Below, in pieces: positions 57,267 to 64,000 of a stretch of DNA of 64,000 bases. This DNA comes from Robertmurraya siralis (GTDB taxonomy: Bacteria; Bacillota; Bacilli; Bacillales; Cytobacillaceae). The position numbers and the translations under genes were made by a program. The notes beneath the pieces were generated by a model, which did no database searches, had not been told where the DNA came from, and worked only from the letters and a program-made list of their open reading frames with translations. Each line of letters begins with the position of its first letter. Position 1 is the first letter of the stretch. Where the stretch lies: NCBI RefSeq assembly GCF_005502275.1, contig NZ_SWLZ01000001.1, positions 1-64,000 of the forward strand, given 5' to 3'.

Positions 57267-58151
57267 GTGTCTAGGTTTCAACTTCAATGGGAAATTGACA
57301 TCGATAACCAAGGAAAACTTGTAAGAGATTTTTTAAAAGAACAATCTATATCCAAATCAGCCTTAACAGATATTAAATTTGCAGGCGGTCGCATTTGTGT
57401 AAACAATCATGAGGTAACCGTCCGCAGACCGCTGCAAACCGGTGATCTTTTAGTGGTTGAGTTTCCTCTTGAAAATCGAAGCGATTCTCTTAAGGGGGAA
57501 GAACTTCTGTTGGATATTCTCTATGAAGATGACTATGTTCTTATTTTAAACAAAGAAGCAGGAATAGCTACTATTCCTTCAAGAGAGCATCCATCAGGAA
57601 GCCTTGCAAACGGAATTATCGGCTATTACGAAAAAAAGAATCATGACGCAACGGTTCATATTGTGACGAGACTAGATCGGGATACATCCGGTCTTGTTTT
57701 GGTGGCGAAGCATCGCCATATCCATCATTTATTAAGTACGCAGCAAAGGCAAGGGCTCATCAAAAGAACATATGAGGCCTTAGCAGCAGGTGTATTTTTG
57801 CATAAAAAGGGAACGATTGAAGAGCCAATCGGGCGAAAAAAAGGGAGCATTATTGCGAGAACAGTACAGAAAGAAGGGCAGTATGCTTGCACCCATTATG
57901 AGGTCCTACAGCAGATGGAGGGTTTTGCCCATGTAAGGCTGATGTTAGAAACAGGTCGAACTCATCAAATTAGAGTTCATCTATCTCATATTGGTCATCC
58001 ATTGCTTGGCGATGACCTTTACGGTGGCCCTGTTGCAGCCATAACCCGACAGGCCTTGCATTGCCGAAGTCTTGCTTTTATCCATCCAATAACTCAAAAA
58101 TCTTTACTCTTTCAAACTTCACTTCCGAAAGATATGCAGGGGCTAGTTTAG
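57267..58151 (+). CDS. yjbO: RluA/RluD-family pseudouridine synthase YjbO
   Basis: 294-residue RNA pseudouridine synthase. N-terminal S4-like domain, then catalytic motif [15 protein letters not shown] (131-145) with Asp137, and [21 protein letters not shown] near the C-terminus. RNA target not known from sequence. Start uncertain: GTG 57267 has the better spacing from AGGAG, ATG 57261 is six bases earlier. Ends overlapping convergent prpE by four bases. Confidence 0.92.
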   Translation: MSRFQLQWEIDIDNQGKLVRDFLKEQSISKSALTDIKFAGGRICVNNHEVTVRRPLQTGDLLVVEFPLENRSDSLKGEELLLDILYEDDYVLILNKEAGIATIPSREHPSGSLANGIIGYYEKKNHDATVHIVTRLDRDTSGLVLVAKHRHIHHLLSTQQRQGLIKRTYEALAAGVFLHKKGTIEEPIGRKKGSIIARTVQKEGQYACTHYEVLQQMEGFAHVRLMLETGRTHQIRVHLSHIGHPLLGDDLYGGPVAAITRQALHCRSLAFIHPITQKSLLFQTSLPKDMQGLV

Positions 58152-58888
58152 CTGAATTCCTTAAATTTTTCCGCAATAAACGGCATTGAGGAAGAAACAG
58201 AAACGAATGTCATCTCTGGATATCTTAGGGCGGTCAATTTTCCACCAAATACAGCTCCAGTATCAATATTGTACGTATTATTTATGACACGTGGCTTCGA
58301 TACTGGAGTATGGCCATAAACGATTGCTGCATCACCTTGATAGAGCTTTGCCCAATCACGTCGAACTGGAGAGCCGTCTGGATATTTTTCACCAGTAATG
58401 TCCCCGTATAACACAAAAGTCTTCACTTTTGAATGCTGCTTGCCAATGTAATCGGCGCGAATTCCCGCATGTGCAATAACCAGCTTACCATTATCCAATA
58501 CTTGATAAAGTGGATTTTCCTCATATAACTGCATAAACATTGCGCGAATTTTCTGTTGTTCTTTTTGCTCTAACGCTTTATATTCCGCAACGGTTGTTTC
58601 TAATCCATGTGTAACTTGAACTTTATTGCCCAGAAAATAGCGATAGAGTTTATTGCAATGGTTACCCGGAGTATAAAAGGCACTCTTCTCTTTCATGACA
58701 AGCTCCCACACAGCTTCAATCACTTTTAAAGATTGTGGGCCCCGATCTGTTAAATCTCCTACAAAAGCAAGCTTCCTTCCAGCCTGGTGAAGCGGAAATC
58801 CATTTGACCATTGATAACCAAGTTCCAGCGTTAAGTTTTTAAATTCTTGAAAACAGCCATGAATATCTCCAATAATATCAATCTGCAT
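58148..58888 (-). CDS. prpE: Bis(5'-nucleosyl)-tetraphosphatase PrpE
   Basis: 246-residue calcineurin-type metallophosphatase. Motifs GDIHGC (7-12), GDLTDRG (44-50) and GNH in TPGNHCNK bind the metals. In B. subtilis PrpE hydrolyses Ap4A and acts as a phosphatase in spore germination. GGGAGTCAGC precedes the ATG. Convergent with yjbO. Confidence 0.92.
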   Translation of the reverse strand: MQIDIIGDIHGCFQEFKNLTLELGYQWSNGFPLHQAGRKLAFVGDLTDRGPQSLKVIEAVWELVMKEKSAFYTPGNHCNKLYRYFLGNKVQVTHGLETTVAEYKALEQKEQQKIRAMFMQLYEENPLYQVLDNGKLVIAHAGIRADYIGKQHSKVKTFVLYGDITGEKYPDGSPVRRDWAKLYQGDAAIVYGHTPVSKPRVINNTYNIDTGAVFGGKLTALRYPEMTFVSVSSSMPFIAEKFKEFS

Positions 58889-59091
58889 GTGCTGACTCCC
58901 TTTAATAAAATATCGATACTAATTAGTATAATCATAATTAATGTACACATGAATCATTTTACAAGCACATCATTTGTCTTTAAATAATGTGCTGCTCTTT
59001 CACTGAAATACCTGATTTTATTTTATACTGTCTAAATAGTTGCAACATAAGTCAGAGCTTTAGTACCATTTATACATGTATCAACTGAATG

Positions 59092-59105
59092 TTTGAACGT
59101 TCACA
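59092..59105 (+). promoter_or_regulatory. Possible cre-like site upstream of yjbQ
   Basis: TTTGAACGTTCACA matches the CcpA cre consensus TGWNANCGNTNWCA except at one position. It includes the palindrome TGAACGTTCA. With no mapped promoter this is only a candidate. Confidence 0.25.
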
Positions 59106-59165
59106 ATAACTGGTGAAGTGGAGATGAAGAGGGCTCATATTTTATTCGTATTAGGGGGAGTGAAA

Positions 59166-61022
59166 ATGGAAGAGCATGGTGCGTCCGTAGCATCATTAGT
59201 AATAGTAATTATCGTAGCATTTTTAACACCGTTGTTTTTGCACCGGTTAAGACTGGCATTTATACCGGTAGTTGTCGCCGAAATATTAATGGGGTTAGTA
59301 ATTGGAAAAAGTGGATTTAATCTTGTTCAAGACGATATGTGGCTTGAAACACTATCCACCCTTGGTTTTATATTTTTAATGTTTTTAAGTGGGTTGGAGA
59401 TTGATTTCTCAGCTTTTTCCAGGAAGAAGAAAAAAGAACGGCTTCCGAATGGAAAGGACGAGCCTAATGGTTTCTTTGTTGCTTCAGTTATTTTCCTAAG
59501 CATTTTTATAGTCTCATACGGGCTTTCTTATTTATTTGTTCTTGCCGGAATGATTGAAAATGCTTTTCTGATGACCTTGATCATTTCTACCATTTCCTTG
59601 GGAGTGGTCGTTCCTACTCTTAAGGAAGCGCGTTTGATGAAAACAGGAATAGGGCAGATTATTCTCTTAATCGCTGTAATTGCTGATTTAGTCACGATGG
59701 TTCTTCTAGCTGTCTTTGTTTCTTTATATGATGGCGGACAAGGGAACACATGGTTATTGCTTGTATTATTCGGTGCTGGCTTATTGTTATTCTTTGTGGG
59801 GAAAAGGTTTAAGAATAATAAACTGCTTGAAGGAATGTCCACTGGAACGATACAAATTGGGACAAGAGCTGTCTTCACTTTAATTATTTTGCTTGTTGCC
59901 ATTTCAGAAACAGTTGGGGCTGAAAATATTTTAGGGGCTTTTTTGGCTGGGGTTTTAGTATCGCTTCTTTCTCCAAATCAGGAGTTAGTGCATAAGCTCG
60001 ACTCATTCGGATATGGTTTTCTCATTCCTATTTTCTTCGTCATGGTTGGGGTTGACTTGGATATATGGCAGCTATTTGGCGATCCGAAAATGCTTATGCT
60101 GATCCCGCTTCTATTGCTTGCATTGCTAATTTCAAAATTGCTCCCAGTCGCCGTATTAAAAATATGGTATGACACAAAGACAGTTTTAGCTGCCGGCTTT
60201 TTATTGACATCGACATTGTCTCTTGTCATTGCTGCAGCAACGATAGGAGAAAGAATGGGTGTGATTACGTCAGAATTAAGCGGAACGTTGATATTGGTTG
60301 CTGTTATTTCATGTGTCATCACCCCGATTATCTTTAAAAATCTCCTTCCGAAAGAAACTGTTTCAGAGAAAAAGCTGAAAATAGCTTTTGTGGGAGCGAA
60401 TCAATTGACACTTCCGATTTCAAGAGAATTAAAGTCGTCTTTATATGAGACTGTCATTTACCATACGAAACAGGAAAAATCAGACGCTCAAATAGCCAAC
60501 TCATTGTTTGAGGTAAAGGGAATTACCGATTTCTCTATATCAGCATTAGAAAGTACAGAAGTCTTTTCTGCTGATATTGTTGTTGTTTCAACAGGGAGTG
60601 ATGAAATCAATGCAACTCTTGCTATTGCAGTGAAAGAAAAAGGGATCGAACGGGTGATTGTCCGGATTGAAAGTCCTGATTTAGAAGAAGGGCTAAGAGA
60701 AAAAGGGGTTGAAGTATATTCAGTCTTTAACTCTTCAAAAGCACTGCTTCGAGCTTTAATTGAATCACCGAGGGTGATGAATATTTTAACAAATCAAGAA
60801 ACATCCCTTTACGAGATCCGCTTACTAAATGATCAATTTGATGGCATGACTGTAAGAAGATTCCCGTTTACCGGCGACATCATTTTCGTGCGGATTTTCC
60901 GGGGCAAGGATTCGCTCGTTCCACATGGAGATACAGAATTGCAAGTGAATGACCGTTTAATTGTGACAGGAACAAAGGAATATGTTGACGAATTAAAACG
61001 AGAATTAGAATTTTGTCAATGA
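59166..61022 (+). CDS. yjbQ: Monovalent cation/H+ antiporter YjbQ (CPA2)
   Basis: 618-residue membrane protein of the CPA2/KefB family. About twelve hydrophobic segments (1-390), then a cytosolic Rossmann-like TrkA-N region and a TrkA-C domain near the C-terminus (PFTGDIIFVRIFRGKDSLVPHGDTELQVNDRLIVTG). Exports Na+ or K+ against protons, probably nucleotide-gated. ATG 59166 follows GGGGGAG; the frame is open to 59118 without a site. Confidence 0.9.
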   Translation: MEEHGASVASLVIVIIVAFLTPLFLHRLRLAFIPVVVAEILMGLVIGKSGFNLVQDDMWLETLSTLGFIFLMFLSGLEIDFSAFSRKKKKERLPNGKDEPNGFFVASVIFLSIFIVSYGLSYLFVLAGMIENAFLMTLIISTISLGVVVPTLKEARLMKTGIGQIILLIAVIADLVTMVLLAVFVSLYDGGQGNTWLLLVLFGAGLLLFFVGKRFKNNKLLEGMSTGTIQIGTRAVFTLIILLVAISETVGAENILGAFLAGVLVSLLSPNQELVHKLDSFGYGFLIPIFFVMVGVDLDIWQLFGDPKMLMLIPLLLLALLISKLLPVAVLKIWYDTKTVLAAGFLLTSTLSLVIAAATIGERMGVITSELSGTLILVAVISCVITPIIFKNLLPKETVSEKKLKIAFVGANQLTLPISRELKSSLYETVIYHTKQEKSDAQIANSLFEVKGITDFSISALESTEVFSADIVVVSTGSDEINATLAIAVKEKGIERVIVRIESPDLEEGLREKGVEVYSVFNSSKALLRALIESPRVMNILTNQETSLYEIRLLNDQFDGMTVRRFPFTGDIIFVRIFRGKDSLVPHGDTELQVNDRLIVTGTKEYVDELKRELEFCQ

Positions 61023-61035
61023 TATTAAAATTGGT

Positions 61036-61074
61036 GCAGCAGTACTAGAAATTGTATTGCTGCTTTTCTTTTTC
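61036..61074 (+). terminator. yjbQ terminator
   Basis: GCAGCAGTAC (61036-61045) pairs with GTATTGCTGC (61054-61063) with one G-U pair, followed by TTTTCTTTTT. Confidence 0.85.
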
Positions 61075-61090
61075 GAAGAAATCAGTTAGA

Positions 61091-61109
61091 ATTAGTATCA
61101 GGTTCTAAT
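61091..61109 (+). promoter_or_regulatory. FapR-type operator of fabI
   Basis: ATTAGTATCAGGTTCTAAT is an imperfect palindrome (ATTAGTA with TTCTAAT) of the FapR type, 33 nt before the fabI start. Same 19-bp layout as at 23729-23747. Confidence 0.75.
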
Positions 61110-61141
61110 AACTTGTATTAATGAAACAGGAGGTAACTAAA

Positions 61142-61912
61142 ATGTCTCTTTCGTTAGAAGGAAAGAATATAGTAGTGATGGGTGTAGCAAATAAACGCAG
61201 TATTGCTTGGGGAATCGCTCGTTCATTGCACGCTGCTGGGGCGCGATTGATCTTTACATATGTAGGAGAAAGACTTGAGAAAAGTGTAAGAGAACTAGTT
61301 GCGACATTAGAGGGAAATCATTCTCTCATTTTACCTTGTGATGTCACTGTTGATGAAGATATTGCAAAATGTTTTGCAACAATTCATTCGGAGGTTGGGA
61401 CGATCCATGGAATCGCGCATTGTATTGCTTTTGCCAATAAGGAAGAACTGCAGGGGGAATATATGAACACCACTCGTGATGGCTTCTTGTTAGCGCATAA
61501 TGTCAGTTCCTATTCTTTAACTGCTGTTTCGAAAGCAGCAAGGGAATACATGACAGAAGGTGGAAGCATTGTTACTCTGACTTATTTAGGCGGAGAACGG
61601 GTTGTGCAAAATTACAATGTGATGGGTGTAGCAAAAGCATCCCTGGATGCAAGTGTAAAATATTTAGCGAATGATCTTGGACCACAAGGCATTCGGGTAA
61701 ATTCGATTTCAGCAGGTCCTATCCGTACTCTTTCAGCAAAAGGAGTCAGTGATTTCAATTCAATTTTAAAAGAAATTGAAGAACGTTCTCCATTAAGAAG
61801 AACGACAACACCTGAAGAGGTTGGAGATGCGGCTTTATTCCTCTTTAGCAATTTGTCCCGTGGTATGACTGGAGAAAATCTTCATGTAGATTCAGGTTAT
61901 CATATATTATAA
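61142..61912 (+). CDS. fabI: Enoyl-ACP reductase FabI
   Basis: 256-residue NAD(P)H-dependent reductase completing each fatty-acid elongation round; target of triclosan-type inhibitors. Nucleotide site GVANKRSIAWG (14-24) and catalytic Tyr158-x6-Lys165 (YNVMGVAK). RBS AGGAGG precedes ATG 61142; upstream in-frame ATG 61121 precedes that site. Single gene with its own terminator. Confidence 0.96.
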   Translation: MSLSLEGKNIVVMGVANKRSIAWGIARSLHAAGARLIFTYVGERLEKSVRELVATLEGNHSLILPCDVTVDEDIAKCFATIHSEVGTIHGIAHCIAFANKEELQGEYMNTTRDGFLLAHNVSSYSLTAVSKAAREYMTEGGSIVTLTYLGGERVVQNYNVMGVAKASLDASVKYLANDLGPQGIRVNSISAGPIRTLSAKGVSDFNSILKEIEERSPLRRTTTPEEVGDAALFLFSNLSRGMTGENLHVDSGYHIL

Positions 61913-61947
61913 AAAGTATTGAGCGCTCGCCAATTAGGGCGAATTCT

Positions 61948-61985
61948 GACTGTAAACAAACTCGATTTGTTTACAGTCTTTCTTT
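61948..61985 (+). terminator. fabI terminator
   Basis: GACTGTAAACAAA (61948-61960) pairs with TTTGTTTACAGTC (61966-61978), followed by TTTCTTTTTT. Confidence 0.92.
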
Positions 61986-62115
61986 TTTGTCTTTGTTATA
62001 TATCGATTGGCTTACTTTATCAACAATATTGTTTCATGCTGCTCCTATTTGACCGAAAACACGAGGGTGTGTCTAAAAAGCCATTTTATCATGATAAAGT
62101 ATTCTCTTCTTGGAA

Positions 62116-62142
62116 ACGAAATCGAAGCAACGGCATACATAT
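62116..62142 (+). promoter_or_regulatory. Candidate late-sporulation promoter of cotO
   Basis: AC at 62116-62117, 16 nt, then CATACATAT at 62134-62142: spacing fits sigma-K and the -10 starts CATA, but its last two bases differ from the consensus; it fits sigma-E (CATACANT) about as well. Coat genes are expressed from these factors in the mother cell. Confidence 0.35.
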
Positions 62143-62176
62143 AAGGTGAATCAATTGAATTTGGAGGTGTGATAAA

Positions 62177-62734
62177 TTGAGCAAAAACCAGAAAAAGCGT
62201 GATCCCTTGCTTTTTATTCAGCGACAGGATAATAAACCTATAAAAGGAAAAATGCAGGAAACATTTTCTTTAAAGCAAGCTGAAAAGAATCAGCAATCGC
62301 TTCAAAGACAGAAAGATGAGATAAGAATGACGGAAGCAGGAGAAAAGAAAAGAAAAAATAAAGGGTATATTCTTGAAGAAGAGGAGCCTATTTTCGGAGC
62401 ACCAGCAAGTAATGATGAAATAACACAATCTGCAAAGGAAGTACAAGAAGCGATCGAAGGTTACGAAGGTAAGGCAAAAGGGCATGAACATGGATTTTCT
62501 TTTAAAAGAGTGAAGCCCTTTAGGGAAATGAATATAGAAGAAAAGCTAGATTATCTTACTCATTTTCCACGCCAATTACCTCCGGTACCGTGTTTATTTC
62601 AAACAGAGGATAAAGTGCTTCGAGGTATATTGAAGGAGAAAAAGGAGCAGGAGGTGATTGTGAAGCTTTTTGATAAGACAGAAGTAACCATTCCTACGAA
62701 AGATTTAATAGAGGTTAGAATGATCGGTCTATAG
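62177..62734 (+). CDS. cotO: Spore coat protein CotO
   Basis: 185-residue morphogenetic coat protein. The N-terminal 100 residues are highly charged (KQAEKNQQSLQRQKDE) and probably unstructured; the C-terminal CotO domain (about 115-185) ends in VTIPTKDLIEVRMIGL. In B. subtilis (YjbX) it is needed for outer coat assembly with CotH. TTG 62177 follows GGAGGTG. Convergent with the coat gene at 62874. Confidence 0.88.
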   Translation: MSKNQKKRDPLLFIQRQDNKPIKGKMQETFSLKQAEKNQQSLQRQKDEIRMTEAGEKKRKNKGYILEEEEPIFGAPASNDEITQSAKEVQEAIEGYEGKAKGHEHGFSFKRVKPFREMNIEEKLDYLTHFPRQLPPVPCLFQTEDKVLRGILKEKKEQEVIVKLFDKTEVTIPTKDLIEVRMIGL

Positions 62735-62795
62735 TCCATTTTATGAAATGCGGAAGCAAGTCCAATTTACCATTTGTCTGACTGCTTTAATCAGA

Positions 62796-62826
62796 AGAAG
62801 TGTCTAGCCAATGTCTAGACACTTCT
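62796..62826. terminator. Hairpin between the convergent coat genes
   Basis: AGAAGTGTCTAG (62796-62807) pairs with CTAGACACTTCT (62815-62826); short T-run only, but placed between convergent cotO and the cotY/cotZ-type gene. Confidence 0.6.
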
Positions 62827-62873
62827 CCTAATAGGTCGGCAATTTCAACCCTAATTCACATGACTTCTTTTTA

Positions 62874-63368
62874 TTAGTCTTCACAAATATTTAAGTCAAC
62901 ATCAGCAATACATTGGATAGCGCAGAAGCAGCTTAAGTCAACTGTTACACAATCATTAGTTGCTCTAAAGCCTTCTACTTGGCAAATTTTACTTAAGTCG
63001 ATGCAGCAATCATGAGTTAAATCCACTGCTTCACCGTTATGAACCGGTTTAATGACACGTAACGTAGCACAGCAGTTATCAAAGATTTCTTCAACTCTGA
63101 AAAAAATGGATACACATGCACATTCATCGTGTCTGAAAAATGCATGAAATGGAGATCCATCAGCTGTTTTTAGTACGAATACGCGAGTATCTGCTCTTTG
63201 TCTTTTACCCGGTTTAATTAAAGAGCCAAGTGGTTCTTGGAAGCAGTTGCTTGGGCACTCACAAGTAGCATCCGCTGCATCTTGGATGTCTTTTATAGCA
63301 CGGACAACTTCGCATACACAGTTGTCGTGTCTAACGTTTTTTTCGTCATCTTTTTTTCCACAACCCAT
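62874..63368 (-). CDS. cotZ: Cysteine-rich spore coat protein, CotY/CotZ family
   Basis: 164-residue CotY/CotZ (ExsY/CotY) type crust or exosporium protein with many cysteines that crosslink the outermost layer. Sequence features: MGCGKKDDE start, DNCVCEVVRAIKDIQDAADATCECPSNC-like cluster split over the N-terminal 45 residues, and several Cys-Cys pairs later. It could be orthologous to CotY or CotZ; B. subtilis has both and only one is present here. RBS AAGGAGGAATAACG precedes the ATG 63368. Confidence 0.88.
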   Translation of the reverse strand: MGCGKKDDEKNVRHDNCVCEVVRAIKDIQDAADATCECPSNCFQEPLGSLIKPGKRQRADTRVFVLKTADGSPFHAFFRHDECACVSIFFRVEEIFDNCCATLRVIKPVHNGEAVDLTHDCCIDLSKICQVEGFRATNDCVTVDLSCFCAIQCIADVDLNICED

Positions 63369-63410
63369 TCGTTATTCCTCCTTATATTCTGAGAAGTAAT
63401 ATTACATTAA

Positions 63411-63438
63411 TAACATATTGTAGTGGAGGTATTTGGGT
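63411..63438 (-). promoter_or_regulatory. Candidate sigma-K promoter of the coat gene
   Basis: On the minus strand AATATGTTA (63411-63419) matches CATANNNTA except for the first base, with AC (63437-63438) 17 nt upstream. It lies about 45 nt before the start codon. Confidence 0.45.
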
Positions 63439-63500
63439 AACGGACAATCGCCTTATTTCCTAAAAATGGGCGGGAAAATATATATTGAAGGATGAAGAAT

Positions 63501-63851
63501 ATGTTTATTTCTTGGATGGAATTAATTGTTATTTCATTGGCTAGCTTTCGCCTAACTCGTTTAATTGTTTTTGACAAAATTAGCGAATTTATCAGAAATC
63601 CCTTCTTTGAAGAAGAGATAGAGGTAAATGAAAACGGGAATGAGGAAGTTTATTTAGTCCCTAAAAAGGGGTTAATCAAAAATTTTATTGGTGAATTGTT
63701 AAGCTGTTATTGGTGTACGGGCATTTGGTCTGCCGCCGGATTATGTCTTTTTTATTTAAAATGGCCGCTTTTTGCTTTTCCTTTTCTTCTAATTTTGGCG
63801 GTTGCAGGGATTGCAGCAATTATTGAAACGATAATACAACGATTATTATGA
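63501..63851 (+). CDS. yjcA: YjcA family sporulation membrane protein (DUF1360)
   Basis: 116-residue membrane protein of DUF1360/YjcA: hydrophobic start (about 2-20) containing LASFRLTRLIVFDK, an acidic loop, then CYWCTGIWSA and two C-terminal membrane segments. Function unknown, reported sporulation link in B. subtilis. ATG 63501 is 9 nt after GAAGG; ATG 63492 overlaps that site. Confidence 0.8.
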   Translation: MFISWMELIVISLASFRLTRLIVFDKISEFIRNPFFEEEIEVNENGNEEVYLVPKKGLIKNFIGELLSCYWCTGIWSAAGLCLFYLKWPLFAFPFLLILAVAGIAAIIETIIQRLL

Positions 63852-64000
63852 TAGCTACTTAACTTTTTAAGCTAATCTGGGTAATGCACATATACATGCT
63901 TTTTATAAATTGCATACATTATCATAATGATACTCACATATCATCCTTACTGGGCTCCAGGTCTTGTTGCTGAAATATAACAGATGGGAGAGAGAAGCAT
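63852..64000. other. Window end
   Basis: 149 nt without a supported gene. A possible next gene could begin at the very edge, but nothing can be read. Confidence 0.3.

Noticed and set aside
59528-60322. Antisense frames of 124 and 114 codons in yjbQ
   Set aside because: Shadows of a membrane-protein gene; no start signals.
61919-62149. 76-codon plus-strand frame after fabI
   Set aside because: Runs through the fabI terminator hairpin and has no ribosome-binding site.

Overview
The window looks like chromosomal DNA of a low-GC, endospore-forming Bacillaceae species. Gene order from the arginine operon to the right end follows the B. subtilis argCJBD-carAB-argF / yjzC / yjzD / yjaU-yjaV-med / fabH-fabF / yjaZ / app / yjbA-trpS / opp / yjbC-spx / mecA / coiA / pepF / spxH-yjbI / yjbJ-yjbQ / fabI / cotO-cotZ / yjcA region. 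Spore-coat genes (cotO, a cotY/cotZ-type gene), strong AGGAGG-type ribosome-binding sites and Bacillus operators (CtsR, FapR, Rex, CodY and Fnr types) support this. The species cannot be fixed from sequence alone. No rRNA, tRNA, CRISPR, prophage or insertion sequence was seen.

Layout. 1-5.9 kb is an anaerobic/molybdenum island: a short cytosolic chemoreceptor, moeA, mobB, a short NarI-like membrane protein, ywiC and a Bacillus-type fnr with a C-terminal cysteine cluster. Three of these promoters carry Fnr-type boxes, each 21 nt from a -10-like hexamer. 5.9-15.6 kb is the complete arginine/carbamoyl-phosphate operon. 15.7-27 kb holds uppP, yjzC, CtsR-controlled clpB, yjzD, yjaU, yjaV, med, the fatty-acid initiation/elongation pair fabH-fabF with a FapR box, and yjaZ. 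27.3-41.7 kb carries two complete oligopeptide ABC importers (app and opp) separated by yjbA, trpS and a DUF3899-type gene. 41.9-58.9 kb carries a secreted glycosidase-like protein and the stress, competence and redox block: yjbC, spx, mecA, cls, coiA, pepF, the small RNA roxS behind Rex-type boxes, spxH, a truncated haemoglobin, a lytic transglycosylase, CYTH protein, small alarmone synthetase, NAD kinase, pseudouridine synthase and prpE. 59-64 kb holds the antiporter yjbQ, fabI with a second FapR box, and the coat genes.

How the parts fit. Redox and oxygen sensing recurs: Fnr, Rex/RoxS, Spx with its adaptor SpxH, and a truncated haemoglobin. FapR-type boxes at fabH and fabI link two distant lipid genes. 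MecA, Spx/SpxH and ClpB belong to the Clp proteolysis and disaggregation network. Peptide import (app, opp), Med, CoiA and MecA connect nutrition to competence. Less explained are the Fnr-linked orphan cluster without narGHJ, a dispersed palindrome in three intergenic copies, four exact 20-bp tandem repeats before coiA, and an in-frame internal start site in clpB.
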